NCBI GenBank assembly: GCA_027563935.2
Contig: CM050453.2
Span: 14,598,611 to 14,662,610, forward strand
DNA length: 64,000 bases
From: Costus lasius
Taxonomy: Eukaryota > Streptophyta > Magnoliopsida > Zingiberales > Costaceae
Direction of reading: 5' to 3'
Part shown: one piece after another, positions 53,679 to 64,000 of the stretch
Position numbering within the stretch: the stretch's first letter is position 1
Layout of the letters: every line of letters starts with the position of its first letter
Translations under genes and position numbers: made by a program
Notes under the pieces: model-generated
Told to the model about the DNA's origin: nothing
Databases searched by the model: none
The model's input: the letters and a program-made list of their open reading frames with translations, nothing else

Positions 53679-56333
53679 CAACGCATAGAAGCTCATATCT
53701 TCAACTTGATCAACTTGATCTCTCAGTATTCTCGGACTAATCAACCTATAGTAATTTCACACCCATGAGTATGACATTGTCAACTACCCTCGTAATCCGT
53801 AATCCCTTATGGAAACTCGTTATTGATTTCTAGTAGGCACTGGTACGGAGAGCACTAATGGCGGAAAATAATCTCAAACACAGTGATATGCGTCAGTTTG
53901 CAATTTTAGCCTCTTTAGGTTTCCTTCAATATTGATGTTTCTTTATGAGAAATAACAACCCCAACTACATGCTTTTAGCATAAAAATCCACCTTGGTTTA
54001 TCATGATAACCCAGGTTCTAGGAGTACCAAACAAGGAAAATCTTCAACAAATAAGGAGGCAGTAGAAACGATTATTTATATATGTGAAAGTGAGTATATG
54101 GTACATGATCAATACTATTTGCTACATGTCACGGGTAGGTTTGGAACCTGTACTAGTATATGGTACATGATCGATATTAACATGGTATTACCATATACAT
54201 ATATGTAAAGTATAAAAGTATATCTAATACTAGTACTAGTATAAGGTCGGACTAGTATGTACCACCAACCCAGTACAGAGAGTATGAACCAATTTTTAAA
54301 TCCTTGAATGGTACCGACCAATATCGATCTATGTTGGACTGTACTAGTTTGACAGTACTAGTTTGACACTAGAACAATACATCAATACATACCGAATTTG
54401 AAAACCTTACTAGCTTACCACAAAGCAATATAACTCTACTAGAGCATGACTATGTCGTGAGGTTTCGCCAACTTTAATCTAATGTTGATATGAGTTTTCT
54501 TACATGAATCATGAATGCTTTTTGATAGTGCATGGTCACATGGTTTTAAAAACAATGAAGTTCCATACAAACTAAAGTGATATTCTGGACTCACTAATGT
54601 ATCAAGAATAGCTTAAATGACGACATGAGGGCATGGAAGACAGAGATATGAAGATCTTTAACCGTTAACTAGCAAAAAAAAAGAAAACTAAACTAATACC
54701 ATCCATCATCTCTAATATTATAATGGGAACAAGTGGAAGCATCTTCAACTATATTGAAAATGGTTGCATAAATCTGCGGGATAATGAGATAAATGTTTTT
54801 CCAATAGCATTACATCTATAGAGAACTAATTTTTTATAATTGTAGCCTAACCACAATGCCAGCAATAGCAGATCATGTCTAGGTGTGAAGGCTTAATTAA
54901 CCATGCTAAACGCAATTTAATCATCTTTTGGTTTCAAACCGAAAGCAATAAACAAACATCTAGTGTTACCATTGACGGGAGCTATATTACATGCTCCTAG
55001 AGTATGGTAATAGAGAAGGGGATCAAAAAGATACTGACTTGAGCATTTTTAGTAAAGTAGCAGAAAATTGAGTGCATAGAATTTTGCCATAGTGATCTAA
55101 GTTCGTGTCTATATACCTATGCAATTTAGTCTCATATTTTTGTGAGCCCTCTAACATTGGTGAAGTGGTCTTTGCGAGACCTTATTTACCTACTTTTATA
55201 TAATCCATATTTTTGTCCTATATCCAGGCCTGCTAGGCTGCCACAACTCTAGACACTTCACCGCCGGGTCCATCACTATACACTTGCACACTACCCTAAA
55301 CACCCTCCTAAACACTTCACCTCTCTCATCACTCATCTATATCTCATCCCATTCACTACATTTCCCCTCCCATACTATAGCCCCTTCTCCCTATCTCACT
55401 TGTTCATCTTCCCTTTGGCATGTTGTCTTCTCCTCTTTTTTTTTTCCTTTTTTCTCCTAGGGTTTGGTTATGTAAAACCCTCTTTTCCTTAAACTAAGGG
55501 CCTTTATTCATCCTTTTTGTGGTCGATGATCTTTTTAACATGTCTTTTGCTCTCAAGTTTTTTCCTCTTTGAATAACATGGGAAACTCAATCGTATCAAT
55601 TCTCCTCCTATGCTAGGCATACTTCTGATTGTGCTATATTTATTGGACTCCTCAACAGTATAGAACATCACATTTAGTGCTTTGTTATGTGTCTATTTAA
55701 CACAAGAAATTTGAGATACCTTTTACAAGACCTATTCTCTAGAGAATAGATTGAAACATAGTGCACGTCTACATCATTTATGAGGTTATTTTCAACCTAA
55801 AGCAAGAGAATTAATATGTATATTGTGTTGGCGAGGGGGAGGAATTTATTTTCCACTTGTTATTATACAAATTAAAGGATGAATGAAAATGGGGAGTTGG
55901 CGAGGGAGGAATTCCTTTCCCACTTGTTGCGGGATGCTTGGTTTGGAAGTGAAAGGGTGATTTGTGCTTCCTCTCTAGGAAATGTGAAATTGTTTTAGAT
56001 AGACAAGTGTTTCAATCCTCCATACTCTTGCAACTAGTTACAATAAATTAAGTCAAATGGAAGAGAGAATAATCAAGCACAAAATAATCCACTATAAGAG
56101 GAATGACATTAATCTTTCAACAACTTAAACGCAATAAACCAACGATAATTATACACCATAACAGGAGTACAAGTGCAATTGGTGCAAAACTAGGTTATTT
56201 GGCGGTGTACTTCACAGTATGAGCAAAGAAACAATCATTCTAAATGCATCAAAAAAGCTATTGGCGAGGCGTTCTTTCCAACTACGATTCAAAAAATGAT
56301 GCCAAGGATTTTTACAAATTTGCTTCAACTTTC
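53679..56333. other. Intergenic stretch, no gene seen (copy B)
   Basis: Near-identical partner of 13716-16591. It lacks about 160 bp present in copy A near 14171-14330; the junction is near 54072. Confidence 0.5.
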
Positions 56334-56600
56334 TTAAGTAGCAACCTTTGCTGCCGCTGTTTGTTTCTCTTCATCAGTAAAAGGTATTGGTTTTGTAGGG
56401 GCAGGTAAGCGTCCGATGCTGTCAACCCTATCTCGTTGCTTTGGTGGAGGCCTAGCTGGTCTCGGTAGCAGCCGCCCCTTCTTTTCAAACCACTCAGGCT
56501 TGAGCAGTGCCTTAAATCCCAATTTGTTGTAGTACACCTTCCTAATGGAGCCACCCGCTTCTTCCACTACTCCTTTTGCACGAGCAGTTACTCTAGATAC
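56334..56600 (-). pseudogene. Mitochondrial ribosomal protein L15, last exon, copy B
   Basis: Same as 16592-16855 but with both Tyr codons (KVYYNKLGFKALL), probably the ancestral state. Ends KVAT and a stop. The splice acceptor is conserved. It forms one 5'-truncated fragment with 57160-57249 and 57328-57411. Confidence 0.75.
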
Positions 56601-57159
56601 CTGCGGACTCAACACGTTAATTAATAAGAAACACTCGATCTAAAAAAAAAACAAAAATAAACTACCCATTCTAGTCATGACCTCTTAAAATAAAGACAAT
56701 AACAAAAACAACATAATAGGAGCATGTAAGATCAATGCAATGGTGCCAATGGTGCTTGTGCTGGCCTAGTAAGCCTAGACAATTCCAAAGGCTCGTTGTT
56801 GTGCGTATTTTAAAGTCGAGACGCATTGCTTCCGCATTGCATACATTAATTTGAGTTATATGAGATCATGTTAGCTGCATGATCAGTTGACAATCAAGCA
56901 ACATGGTAAAACCAATTGAACCAGAAAAACTACTCTAGAAACAACTAACGTATTTCTTCAGTACAGCTAAAGTTATCACATACTTGACTTTCTCAGAGCT
57001 AAAGTTATCCAATTGCAAGTGTGTTCGTTATTGCTCATACACCAAGGGAGTGATAGAGAGATCTAATTACACTTAGGATGAGCCAACAATTCGTTGAAGG
57101 CCATATATTTCAGTGAGCAGTTTACTTTGAAAATAAGATGACAGCTAAAAGTAGCTAAC

Positions 57160-57249
57160 CTCTAGGTGAATCGGCCATTTGATATGTTCTGAACCGCGAG
57201 CCATCAATCTAACACCGTCCTTTATCTGCTTACCTATTGCACCTGTATC
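57160..57249 (-). pseudogene. Mitochondrial L15, internal exon, copy B
   Basis: Thirty codons identical in reading to copy A (TGAIGKQIKDGVRLMARGS), with the same donor and acceptor. Confidence 0.75.
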
Positions 57250-57327
57250 CTATAATCACATGGAATGTAGCTTAGTCTAAATAATCAGAAAAGAGAGATG
57301 TATAAAATCCAAAAATAAGTCAAGTAC

Positions 57328-57411
57328 CTTGAGGGCTTTCATTGTAATGAGCTCTAAAGAATCAATCTCCCCTGCATTTATGAGTTTTGCAATCTTCCCA
57401 AGTCCTACAGG
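57328..57411 (-). pseudogene. Mitochondrial L15, first surviving exon, copy B
   Basis: Twenty-eight codons; one Ser of copy A reads Leu here (DSLEL). No upstream exon recognised. Confidence 0.7.
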
Positions 57412-59763
57412 CTTTTAGGATAACGAAATCATAAATTCAAGATATATAAAACTGGAAACAGATACATATTAGATTTTATTTCTTCAAATTAAATGTTAAG
57501 TACAAGAGTACAAGAGACTCCTAATCTATTATTAAAAATAAATAAGCAGATTTTATGTCACGCTAAGAATGCTAAAAATAAACCCAAAATCTAAAAGCAA
57601 ATATCCACAGAATAATGTGGGCATATCTGCTAATGCTATCTGATGTAAAGTAAAACAATCAATTGTTTGTCTGATTGCTTAGAATTTAATCAAGAATGAA
57701 AGCGTTGGCCCTGAAATCAAGTGCAAGATAATATCCTATAGATTGCAAAAATAAATCAGAAAAGATGTATCAATTGTATAAACGGATATCATCAAAGGTC
57801 AGTAGGGCAAAATCTGCATCAAAGGCCACTGTCTACATGTATGGATTGGTGGCACTTCAGTTTGAAAGAATAGCTAAGTAAAAACAATTTCAAAGCATTC
57901 TATTGACAAAAGAACTTATAGAAAACTAAGTTAATAAACTAAAAGCACGACAAAATGGTCTGCACGCATCCTATTACAAGAGAAGCTTACAGAATATAGA
58001 GAAGTATCCAACAAGTGAGTGAAAGCATCATTCTTTGTAATAGAGTTTAAATTGATTTTGGATTATATATATGGTCAAAAATGGTAATCAAATTAATTAC
58101 AACAAGTTCTCAAACACAATAAAGAAATGTACAAACAATCTATAACTCCTTTGCAGCGTCATTTTCCCCCTTATTCCATTAATTTATCCCCTTCTTCCAC
58201 ACAAGCCCTTAAAGATATTGACTCTTTTATATCCACAGACTGCTTAGATCCCTTGTCAAGTAGGCAAGGTAACATGCTTGATACCATGTTCAATTATGTG
58301 TATCAAATGCTAAAAACCTCCCGCCATCTTCCAAACAAAACCTTACACTGTATATCCTAGAAAGGGAAAGTAAAGGGTCTGTCATTTCCTTGGAGAGATA
58401 GAAAAGAAAAAGTAGGAAGTGAATGGAAATAGGAGATAATTTCCTAAACTTCGGTTCCTCTCACATTGGATAAAAACTAGGAAGAATACACGCAACAATA
58501 ACTCCTCAAGCTTGCCTAGCAACAAGCATCATTTAGAATACACACTTGTGCTCCTCTAGCTCAAGCCAATGTGAATGAAATCAACAACCCAAAGCAAGCC
58601 TAGTAGTGGCTGTCACACATCAATGATGGCGAGATCCATGTGGGATGCCTTGCCTCAACCCGTTAAGTGGGACTGGGTAGTGAAATGGGCCTAGACACAG
58701 TAGGCACATCCATGACAACTGATATTAAGGAAAATATGCAAACACTCCCTTTAAACACAAAGTCACATAGATTCACTGCAGGAATCACATAAATATCAAA
58801 ACTAGCTATTTGGCATGCAAACATGCATTATTATGCATACACATAAACATATATCATCATATATTCTTCCTACAATGATCGTATTATAAAGACTCATAAC
58901 AAATATCAATATTAGGATAGCATTTACAATTACATGGAATGTTTGAATATTGAAGAAACGATAAAAACATGAATAATGGAATGAAAACTTAACTTATCAA
59001 GATTAATTGATAATTTCGGTTTCAATCATAAACTGAATATATAATAAATTAAATTTATTAAAAAACCGAGATATTCTCGGTCAATATAAATAAAATGTTA
59101 TAAAAAAATTTTCTGTAAAATCAAATCCCTATATTTTTGTTTAGTAGATGACATTAATATAATATTAAAGTTTGACCACTTTTAATTTTCCGTATAATTA
59201 ATTAGAGCATATATTAAAATTATTAAAATCAGGGAAATTCTTAATCAGTATGAGAAATATAATAATTTTTTATTACTTAAAATATTTAATTTTTATAGAT
59301 TAGTATTAATTGATTTATGAGAATCTTTAACCCATTTTAGTTTCTACCCTAACTTAATTAAATTGCAAATAAAATAAATAAATAAATTGAATATTCATAA
59401 GCGGAACTTAAATAAAATATTGTATATTTTTGTATTAATTAGAATATCTGATCTTACTAATTATTAGAAAAAAAAAAGTGAATTAGTCATTTACAACCTA
59501 AACATAAAGCAGTGAAGCAAGAGAGAAGCATTGCTAGCAACAATAGTGAATAAATAAGAATACTATATTAACTTAATTTATTGATTTGGTAGCCCATAAT
59601 GAATTTTAATACATTAGAAGAAAAAGATTAAGTAACATACAGCTTCATAAACTGAAAAAAGAGGCATAAAGATAAGATGATTAAAATAATAGATAGAGAA
59701 GTGAATTAACATACATAAAAAAAAAAGAAGAAAACCTACCTCTCTCTTTTGATTTCAAACATG
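57412..59763. other. AT-rich intergenic or intronic DNA, copy B
   Basis: Partner of 17666-19980, differing by few bases. No gene seen. Confidence 0.5.
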
Positions 59764-62163
59764 TCAAGGGGAAGAAGGCCGAGACCCAGGTCCCAATATT
59801 TCATACTTACTTCTTCCAAATGCCACAAAAGGCGAGAGTGAATTTTTCTTGCTTACATCCTCCCACTCTAAATTGTCCCACCACTCTTGCTCACAGTGGA
59901 TCACTTTTAATTTGTTCATAGGAAATGGTAGGTTTTTGAGAACTAAGCAGTCTCGCACCTCTATTTCCTCCAAGTAGGGGAAGCACAACGGTCTTTGTGA
60001 GATCCTTTCCAGTCCATCCATAAAAAACAATGTCATCCTCCTAAGGCCAAAGCTCGAGGAATCCAAGATACCCTCGTCACTTATCAATTCCTCCATGTCA
60101 CAATGACCTATCGTTAGAACTCTCAGGCTTGGCAATTGCAGAGCCCAATTCACGTTCTTTAATTTATGGCAATCGCAAATGGTTAGCTCCTGAAGGTTGG
60201 GGAAGACTATTTGGGGTAGGATTTCCTTCCACGTGATCTCTTCCAATTGATAGAAACTAGAAAGTTCAAGATACTTCAAACATTCAAACCCACCAGCCTC
60301 TTCGTTCCCCTTGCTAATAAGTAATTCTTTCGATTCTGAATTTTGAATTTTCAGTTGTTCTACACTTTGCCTTGTGTTGCGGCTCTTCATGACATCGTCC
60401 AAAAGTCGGTTCAAACTGATTGAATCATAAGAGTGATCCACATCCACATTAAGTTGCCATAACAACAACGCATGTTGTAGCGAGCACAAGCTCTGGAGGG
60501 CAGCTAGTGTCCTGATTTCAATGCTGATAGAAGATTTTGGGCATCCTTTCAAGCCCTCTAGCTCATCCCAGCAAACATTAGAATCCACGAGGCGACTTCC
60601 TATCAAATCCAACAATCTGAGAAACGACAGGTTGGATATTGCTCCCTTTGCGACTGCGGTAAGATTGCCGGTGTATCTTAGAAACAAGTATTTGAGATTA
60701 ACGAGGTTACCCAACTCTGCTGGTAGTTCTCTTATTGGAGTCTCATTCAAGTTTAGATATCGGAGTTCTAAAAGCATGCCAATTTCCTTTGGAATCTCTA
60801 TGATTCCGGTATTATTGAGATCCAAGTACGTCATGGAACGCATGGCTTGGATAAGAGTGCCACAAATCTCCTTTAGTTTCTTGTTGTGCTGCAGCATCAA
60901 AACTGAAACCTTTGAGCAAGTGGCGAGCTGGTTTGGTAGAGATGCAATGTTGTACAGCGACACTCGCTCTGCCTCGTGCCATCCCTCTTCTTTGGGCTCT
61001 TGACTCACTCTTACAATCCATTTGAACTTATCAGAGGCCACCCATAGTGCCATATCCCTAATCACGTCGTGCATCTTTACCTTCTTCTCTTCACCATTGC
61101 TAGGCTTTAGCAAGAATGCGGCTTTCAGAATCTCAATGTGGGAGTGTCCCCTGTTGTAGACTTCATGGATCGTGCCTTCTACATCGATTAGGTCAAGGCC
61201 CATCCAGCATTCAATGAGTTCATCTTTCTTGATCGAGTGGTATCCCGGCCACAGAGCACAGCTCAAGAGGCGAGCTCTCATGTCGTCATCCTCTAAGCTA
61301 TCATAGCTAATTTTGGAAGCAGAAAACAAGGGACCTGCTTTTTTCTCATCTATGATTTCTAGCATTTGCAACTGCTTCATCTGTGTCAGCGTGTCGTTCC
61401 ACGCCTCCGATGACTTCTTTGTCGACATGGCCTTGCCGATGATGATGAGAGCGAGAGGGACGCCGGCGCACTCTTCGGCAATTTTATTTGCTTGAATTTC
61501 TGCATCCGATCCAATAGTATCTTCACCGGCATTCCTTCGGAAGAGCTCCATAGCAGGCTTTGGCTCCAAGCATTTGATTTCTATCTTCATGCCAGCATTC
61601 ATATTGCTTAATACTTGCTCGTTGGGCGTGGTGAACACAACGAACTTGCGGTTCTGCTTTCGTTGCTTCGGCACCGTCTCACGTGCCATCCCCAACTCTG
61701 TCAGATTGAGAGGTGCCCAAAGGTCATCGAGAAGCAACAAGCAATTCTTGTTCTCCATGTAGTCAAATAGCTTAGTGGAACGGTCATTTTCGGTATCGTT
61801 CTCCTGTAATATACCATACCCCTTAGTTATGTCCATCTGAAGCCTCTCCATTTTGCATTCTTTGGTGGCCACCACCAAGATGACACGATCAAATTTGGTG
61901 CCAACATCTTTATGGTTCTTGATGCTACGCAAGAGGGTGGTCTTGCCAACTCCGGCCATGCCATAGACGCCTATGACCCCAGCCTTTGCACTAGTAATGT
62001 GGCTTAGAATCATCGCCATGCACTCTTCTATCCCAACCTTAACCTTTGAAAGTGAGGTGGAAATCTGCTCGACCGCTAGGGGCACCAAATCTGATAAAGA
62101 AATTGGTAAATAAAAGATGATTAAATATAGAAAGATAACAAAAAGATTAAGATATAGCTTCAT
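59764..62163 (-). CDS. NBS-LRR receptor unit 2 (CC domain missing), copy B
   Basis: A 799-codon frame; the exon probably starts at 62090, after TTTATCAG. It keeps the P-loop GMAGVGKTTLL, LLLLDDLW, GVPLALIIIG, LLSCALWPG and KMHDVIRDMALW, then about 14 LRRs. RNBS-B reads FVVFTTPN; the normally conserved Arg is Pro. Compared with copy A there are clustered changes before kinase 2 and in the LRRs. A one-base insertion near 59780 ends the protein at GSRPSSP, so the DMFKIKRER end and its frame into the splice donor are lost. There is no coiled coil before the P-loop. Confidence 0.82.
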   Translation of the reverse strand: MKLYLNLFVIFLYLIIFYLPISLSDLVPLAVEQISTSLSKVKVGIEECMAMILSHITSAKAGVIGVYGMAGVGKTTLLRSIKNHKDVGTKFDRVILVVATKECKMERLQMDITKGYGILQENDTENDRSTKLFDYMENKNCLLLLDDLWAPLNLTELGMARETVPKQRKQNRKFVVFTTPNEQVLSNMNAGMKIEIKCLEPKPAMELFRRNAGEDTIGSDAEIQANKIAEECAGVPLALIIIGKAMSTKKSSEAWNDTLTQMKQLQMLEIIDEKKAGPLFSASKISYDSLEDDDMRARLLSCALWPGYHSIKKDELIECWMGLDLIDVEGTIHEVYNRGHSHIEILKAAFLLKPSNGEEKKVKMHDVIRDMALWVASDKFKWIVRVSQEPKEEGWHEAERVSLYNIASLPNQLATCSKVSVLMLQHNKKLKEICGTLIQAMRSMTYLDLNNTGIIEIPKEIGMLLELRYLNLNETPIRELPAELGNLVNLKYLFLRYTGNLTAVAKGAISNLSFLRLLDLIGSRLVDSNVCWDELEGLKGCPKSSISIEIRTLAALQSLCSLQHALLLWQLNVDVDHSYDSISLNRLLDDVMKSRNTRQSVEQLKIQNSESKELLISKGNEEAGGFECLKYLELSSFYQLEEITWKEILPQIVFPNLQELTICDCHKLKNVNWALQLPSLRVLTIGHCDMEELISDEGILDSSSFGLRRMTLFFMDGLERISQRPLCFPYLEEIEVRDCLVLKNLPFPMNKLKVIHCEQEWWDNLEWEDVSKKNSLSPFVAFGRSKYEILGPGSRPSSP

Positions 62164-62218
62164 AAATTGGCAAAAAGAGATGATAAAAATAAAATGATTA
62201 AAATAATAGACAGAGAAA

Positions 62219-64000
62219 TTAAATCAACATGCATAAGAGAGGAGAAAACCTCTCCCTCAACAGAGATTTTGACATGCCATCATACTTACTTCTTGCAAAC
62301 ACCACAAGAGGCGAGAGTGAATTTTTGATGCTTACATCCTCCCACTCTAAATTGTCCCACCAGCCTTGCTCACATTTGATCACTTTTAATCTATTCCCAA
62401 AAGATGGCAGCTTTTTGAGAAGTGGACAATTTTGCACCTCTATTTTCTCCAAGTTTGAAAAGTACAGCGTTCTCCATGAGATCCTTTCCAGTTTGCGCAT
62501 ATCAAATAATCTTATCCTCCTAAGGCCAACGCTACCCTCATCACTTATCAATTCCACCATTTTATAACAATATGATATGTCTAGAACAGTCAGGCTTGGC
62601 AATTGAAGAACCCAATTCACATTCTTCAATTTTATGCACTTGTCAATTATCAGCACACGAAGGTTGGGGAAGACTATTTGAGGTTGGACTCCTTTCCACG
62701 TGATCTCTTCCAATGGGAGTAAATAGAGAAAAAGATACCTCAAACATTCAAGCCTACCAGATTCTTCGTTCCCCTTGCTAATAAGTAATTCTTTTATTGG
62801 TGAAAAACAAATTTCCAGTTGCACCATGCTCCTTGTGTTGGGGCTCTTCATGATATTGTCCAAAAGTTGGTTCATGGCCCAATCGTCGAGGATTTCCACT
62901 CTGAGCCGCCATATCGACACATGTTGTAGCGAGTACAAACGCTAGAGGGTAGCTTTTGTCCCGATCTGAATGCCGATAGAAGATTTCGGGCATCCTTTTA
63001 AGCCCTCCAGCTCATCCCACAAAACACTGCGATCCACAATGTAACTTCCTCCCAAATCCAACAATCTGAGCGACGACAGGTTGGCTATTGCTCCCTTGGC
63101 GACTGTAGTAAGATGCCTAATGTTTCTTAGAAACAAGTATTTGAGATTAACGAGGTTACCCAACTCTCCTGGTAATTCTCTTATTGGAGTGTTGCTTAAG
63201 TCTAGATACTGGAGCTGTGAAAGCATGCTAATCTCCTTTGGAATCTTTGCAATTCCGGTGTTATAGAGATCCAAGTACGTCAAGGAACGCCTGGCTTGGA
63301 TAAGAGTCCCACGAATCTCCTTTAGTTCCTCGTTGCCCTGCAGCATCAACACCGAAAGCTTTGAGCAAGTGGAGAGCTGGTTTGGTAGAGATGCAATGTC
63401 GTTGTACATCAGCGACACTCTCTCTGCTTCGTACCATCTCTCTTCTTCAAGCCCTCTGCTCGCTGCAACTCCAGCTCTTACGATCCATTTGAATTTTTTC
63501 TTGTCGCAATCGTTGGCCATCCACAGCGCCATGTCCCTAATCACGTCGTGCATCTTTACCTCCGTCTCTTCATCATTGCCCGGCTCCAGCAAGCATGCGG
63601 CTTCTAGGGTCTCAATATGGGAGGAACCCTTGTTGTAAGTTTTGTGGATCTCGCCTTCTTCATGGATTAGGCCGAGTCCCATCCAGCACTCTATGATTTC
63701 TTCTTTCTTGATCGAGTGATCTTCCGGCCACAAAGTGCAGCTCAAGAGGCAGCCTCTCAATTCGTCATCCTGTAACATGTCGTAGCTAAGTTTGAAGGCA
63801 GAAAACATGAGGTCTTCTTCCTTCTTACCCGTGACTTGTGGTATCTGCGAATGCTTCATCAATGTCAACGCATAGTTCCATGCCTCCCACTTCTTTCTAG
63901 ACAAGGCCATGCCGACTGTGATGAGAGCGAGAGGGAGGCCGGCGCACTCTTCGGCAATTTGACGTGCGATGCGCTCGATTCCATGATCAGATCCAATAGC
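62219..64000 (-). pseudogene. CC-NBS-LRR unit 1, copy B, premature stop, runs off the window
   Basis: A single CNL frame from the window edge down to 62219, broken by TAG at 62942-62944 where the intact copy A gene has Gln (CTC CAG CGT). Visible parts: GLPLALITVG, LLSCTLWPEDHS, KMHDVIRDMALW, then LRRs to the end MSKSLLRERFSPLL. The P-loop and coiled coil lie outside. From about 63590 to 64000 it is nearly identical to the truncated CNL at 27277, and its 3' end is nearly identical to copy A unit 1. A truncated receptor lacking the last ~240 residues could still be made. Confidence 0.85.

Overview
The window is nuclear DNA of a flowering plant. It carries CC-NBS-LRR (CNL) immune-receptor genes of the RPS2/RPS5 type, spliced fragments of a plant mitochondrial ribosomal protein and of a RabA GTPase, a PPR relic, many plant transposon types, and an endogenous pararetrovirus (Caulimoviridae). 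No TIR-type receptor is present. A monocot such as a yam- or ginger-type genome is possible, but nothing seen fixes the species.

Layout. (1) 1-8470: endogenous pararetrovirus in two head-to-head pieces. The minus piece (1 to about 2862) has the 3' half of pol (RT-RNase H) and a downstream 303-aa ORF. The plus piece (about 2900-8470) has ORF1, ORF2, movement protein, coat protein and the first half of pol. Both contain the same ~0.7 kb of pol as an inverted repeat. (2) 8471-25243, 'copy A': an LTR-like repeat, a 1381-bp solo LTR, C-terminal exons of RabA and of mitochondrial L15, and two CNL coding units 55 bp apart, all on the minus strand. (3) 25244-41094: a graveyard of repeated CNL flanks holding one truncated CNL, a 912-bp hAT element, SINE copies, a 2280-bp solo LTR and other LTR debris. 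(4) 41095-45133: two foldback elements and a PPR pseudogene split by a 1-kb insertion. (5) 45134-64000: an LTR-like repeat, a degenerate copia element with very short LTR, then 'copy B', a near-identical direct duplicate of copy A about 40 kb away, running off the window end within a CNL gene that carries a premature stop.

How it fits together. Copies A and B share L15 and Rab fragments that are already 5'-truncated, so those were captured before the duplication. After it, copy A gained a solo LTR and was cut on its left side by virus DNA, while copy B gained or kept the copia material. The CNL exons look more diverged between copies than the flanking DNA. The points most worth following are the pararetrovirus, whose MP, CP and pol reading frames meet at two TAATG stop-start overlaps although the order (two small ORFs, then MP, CP, pol) is like badnaviruses and tungroviruses, and the conserved double-CNL arrangement with an intron-like 160-bp spacer.
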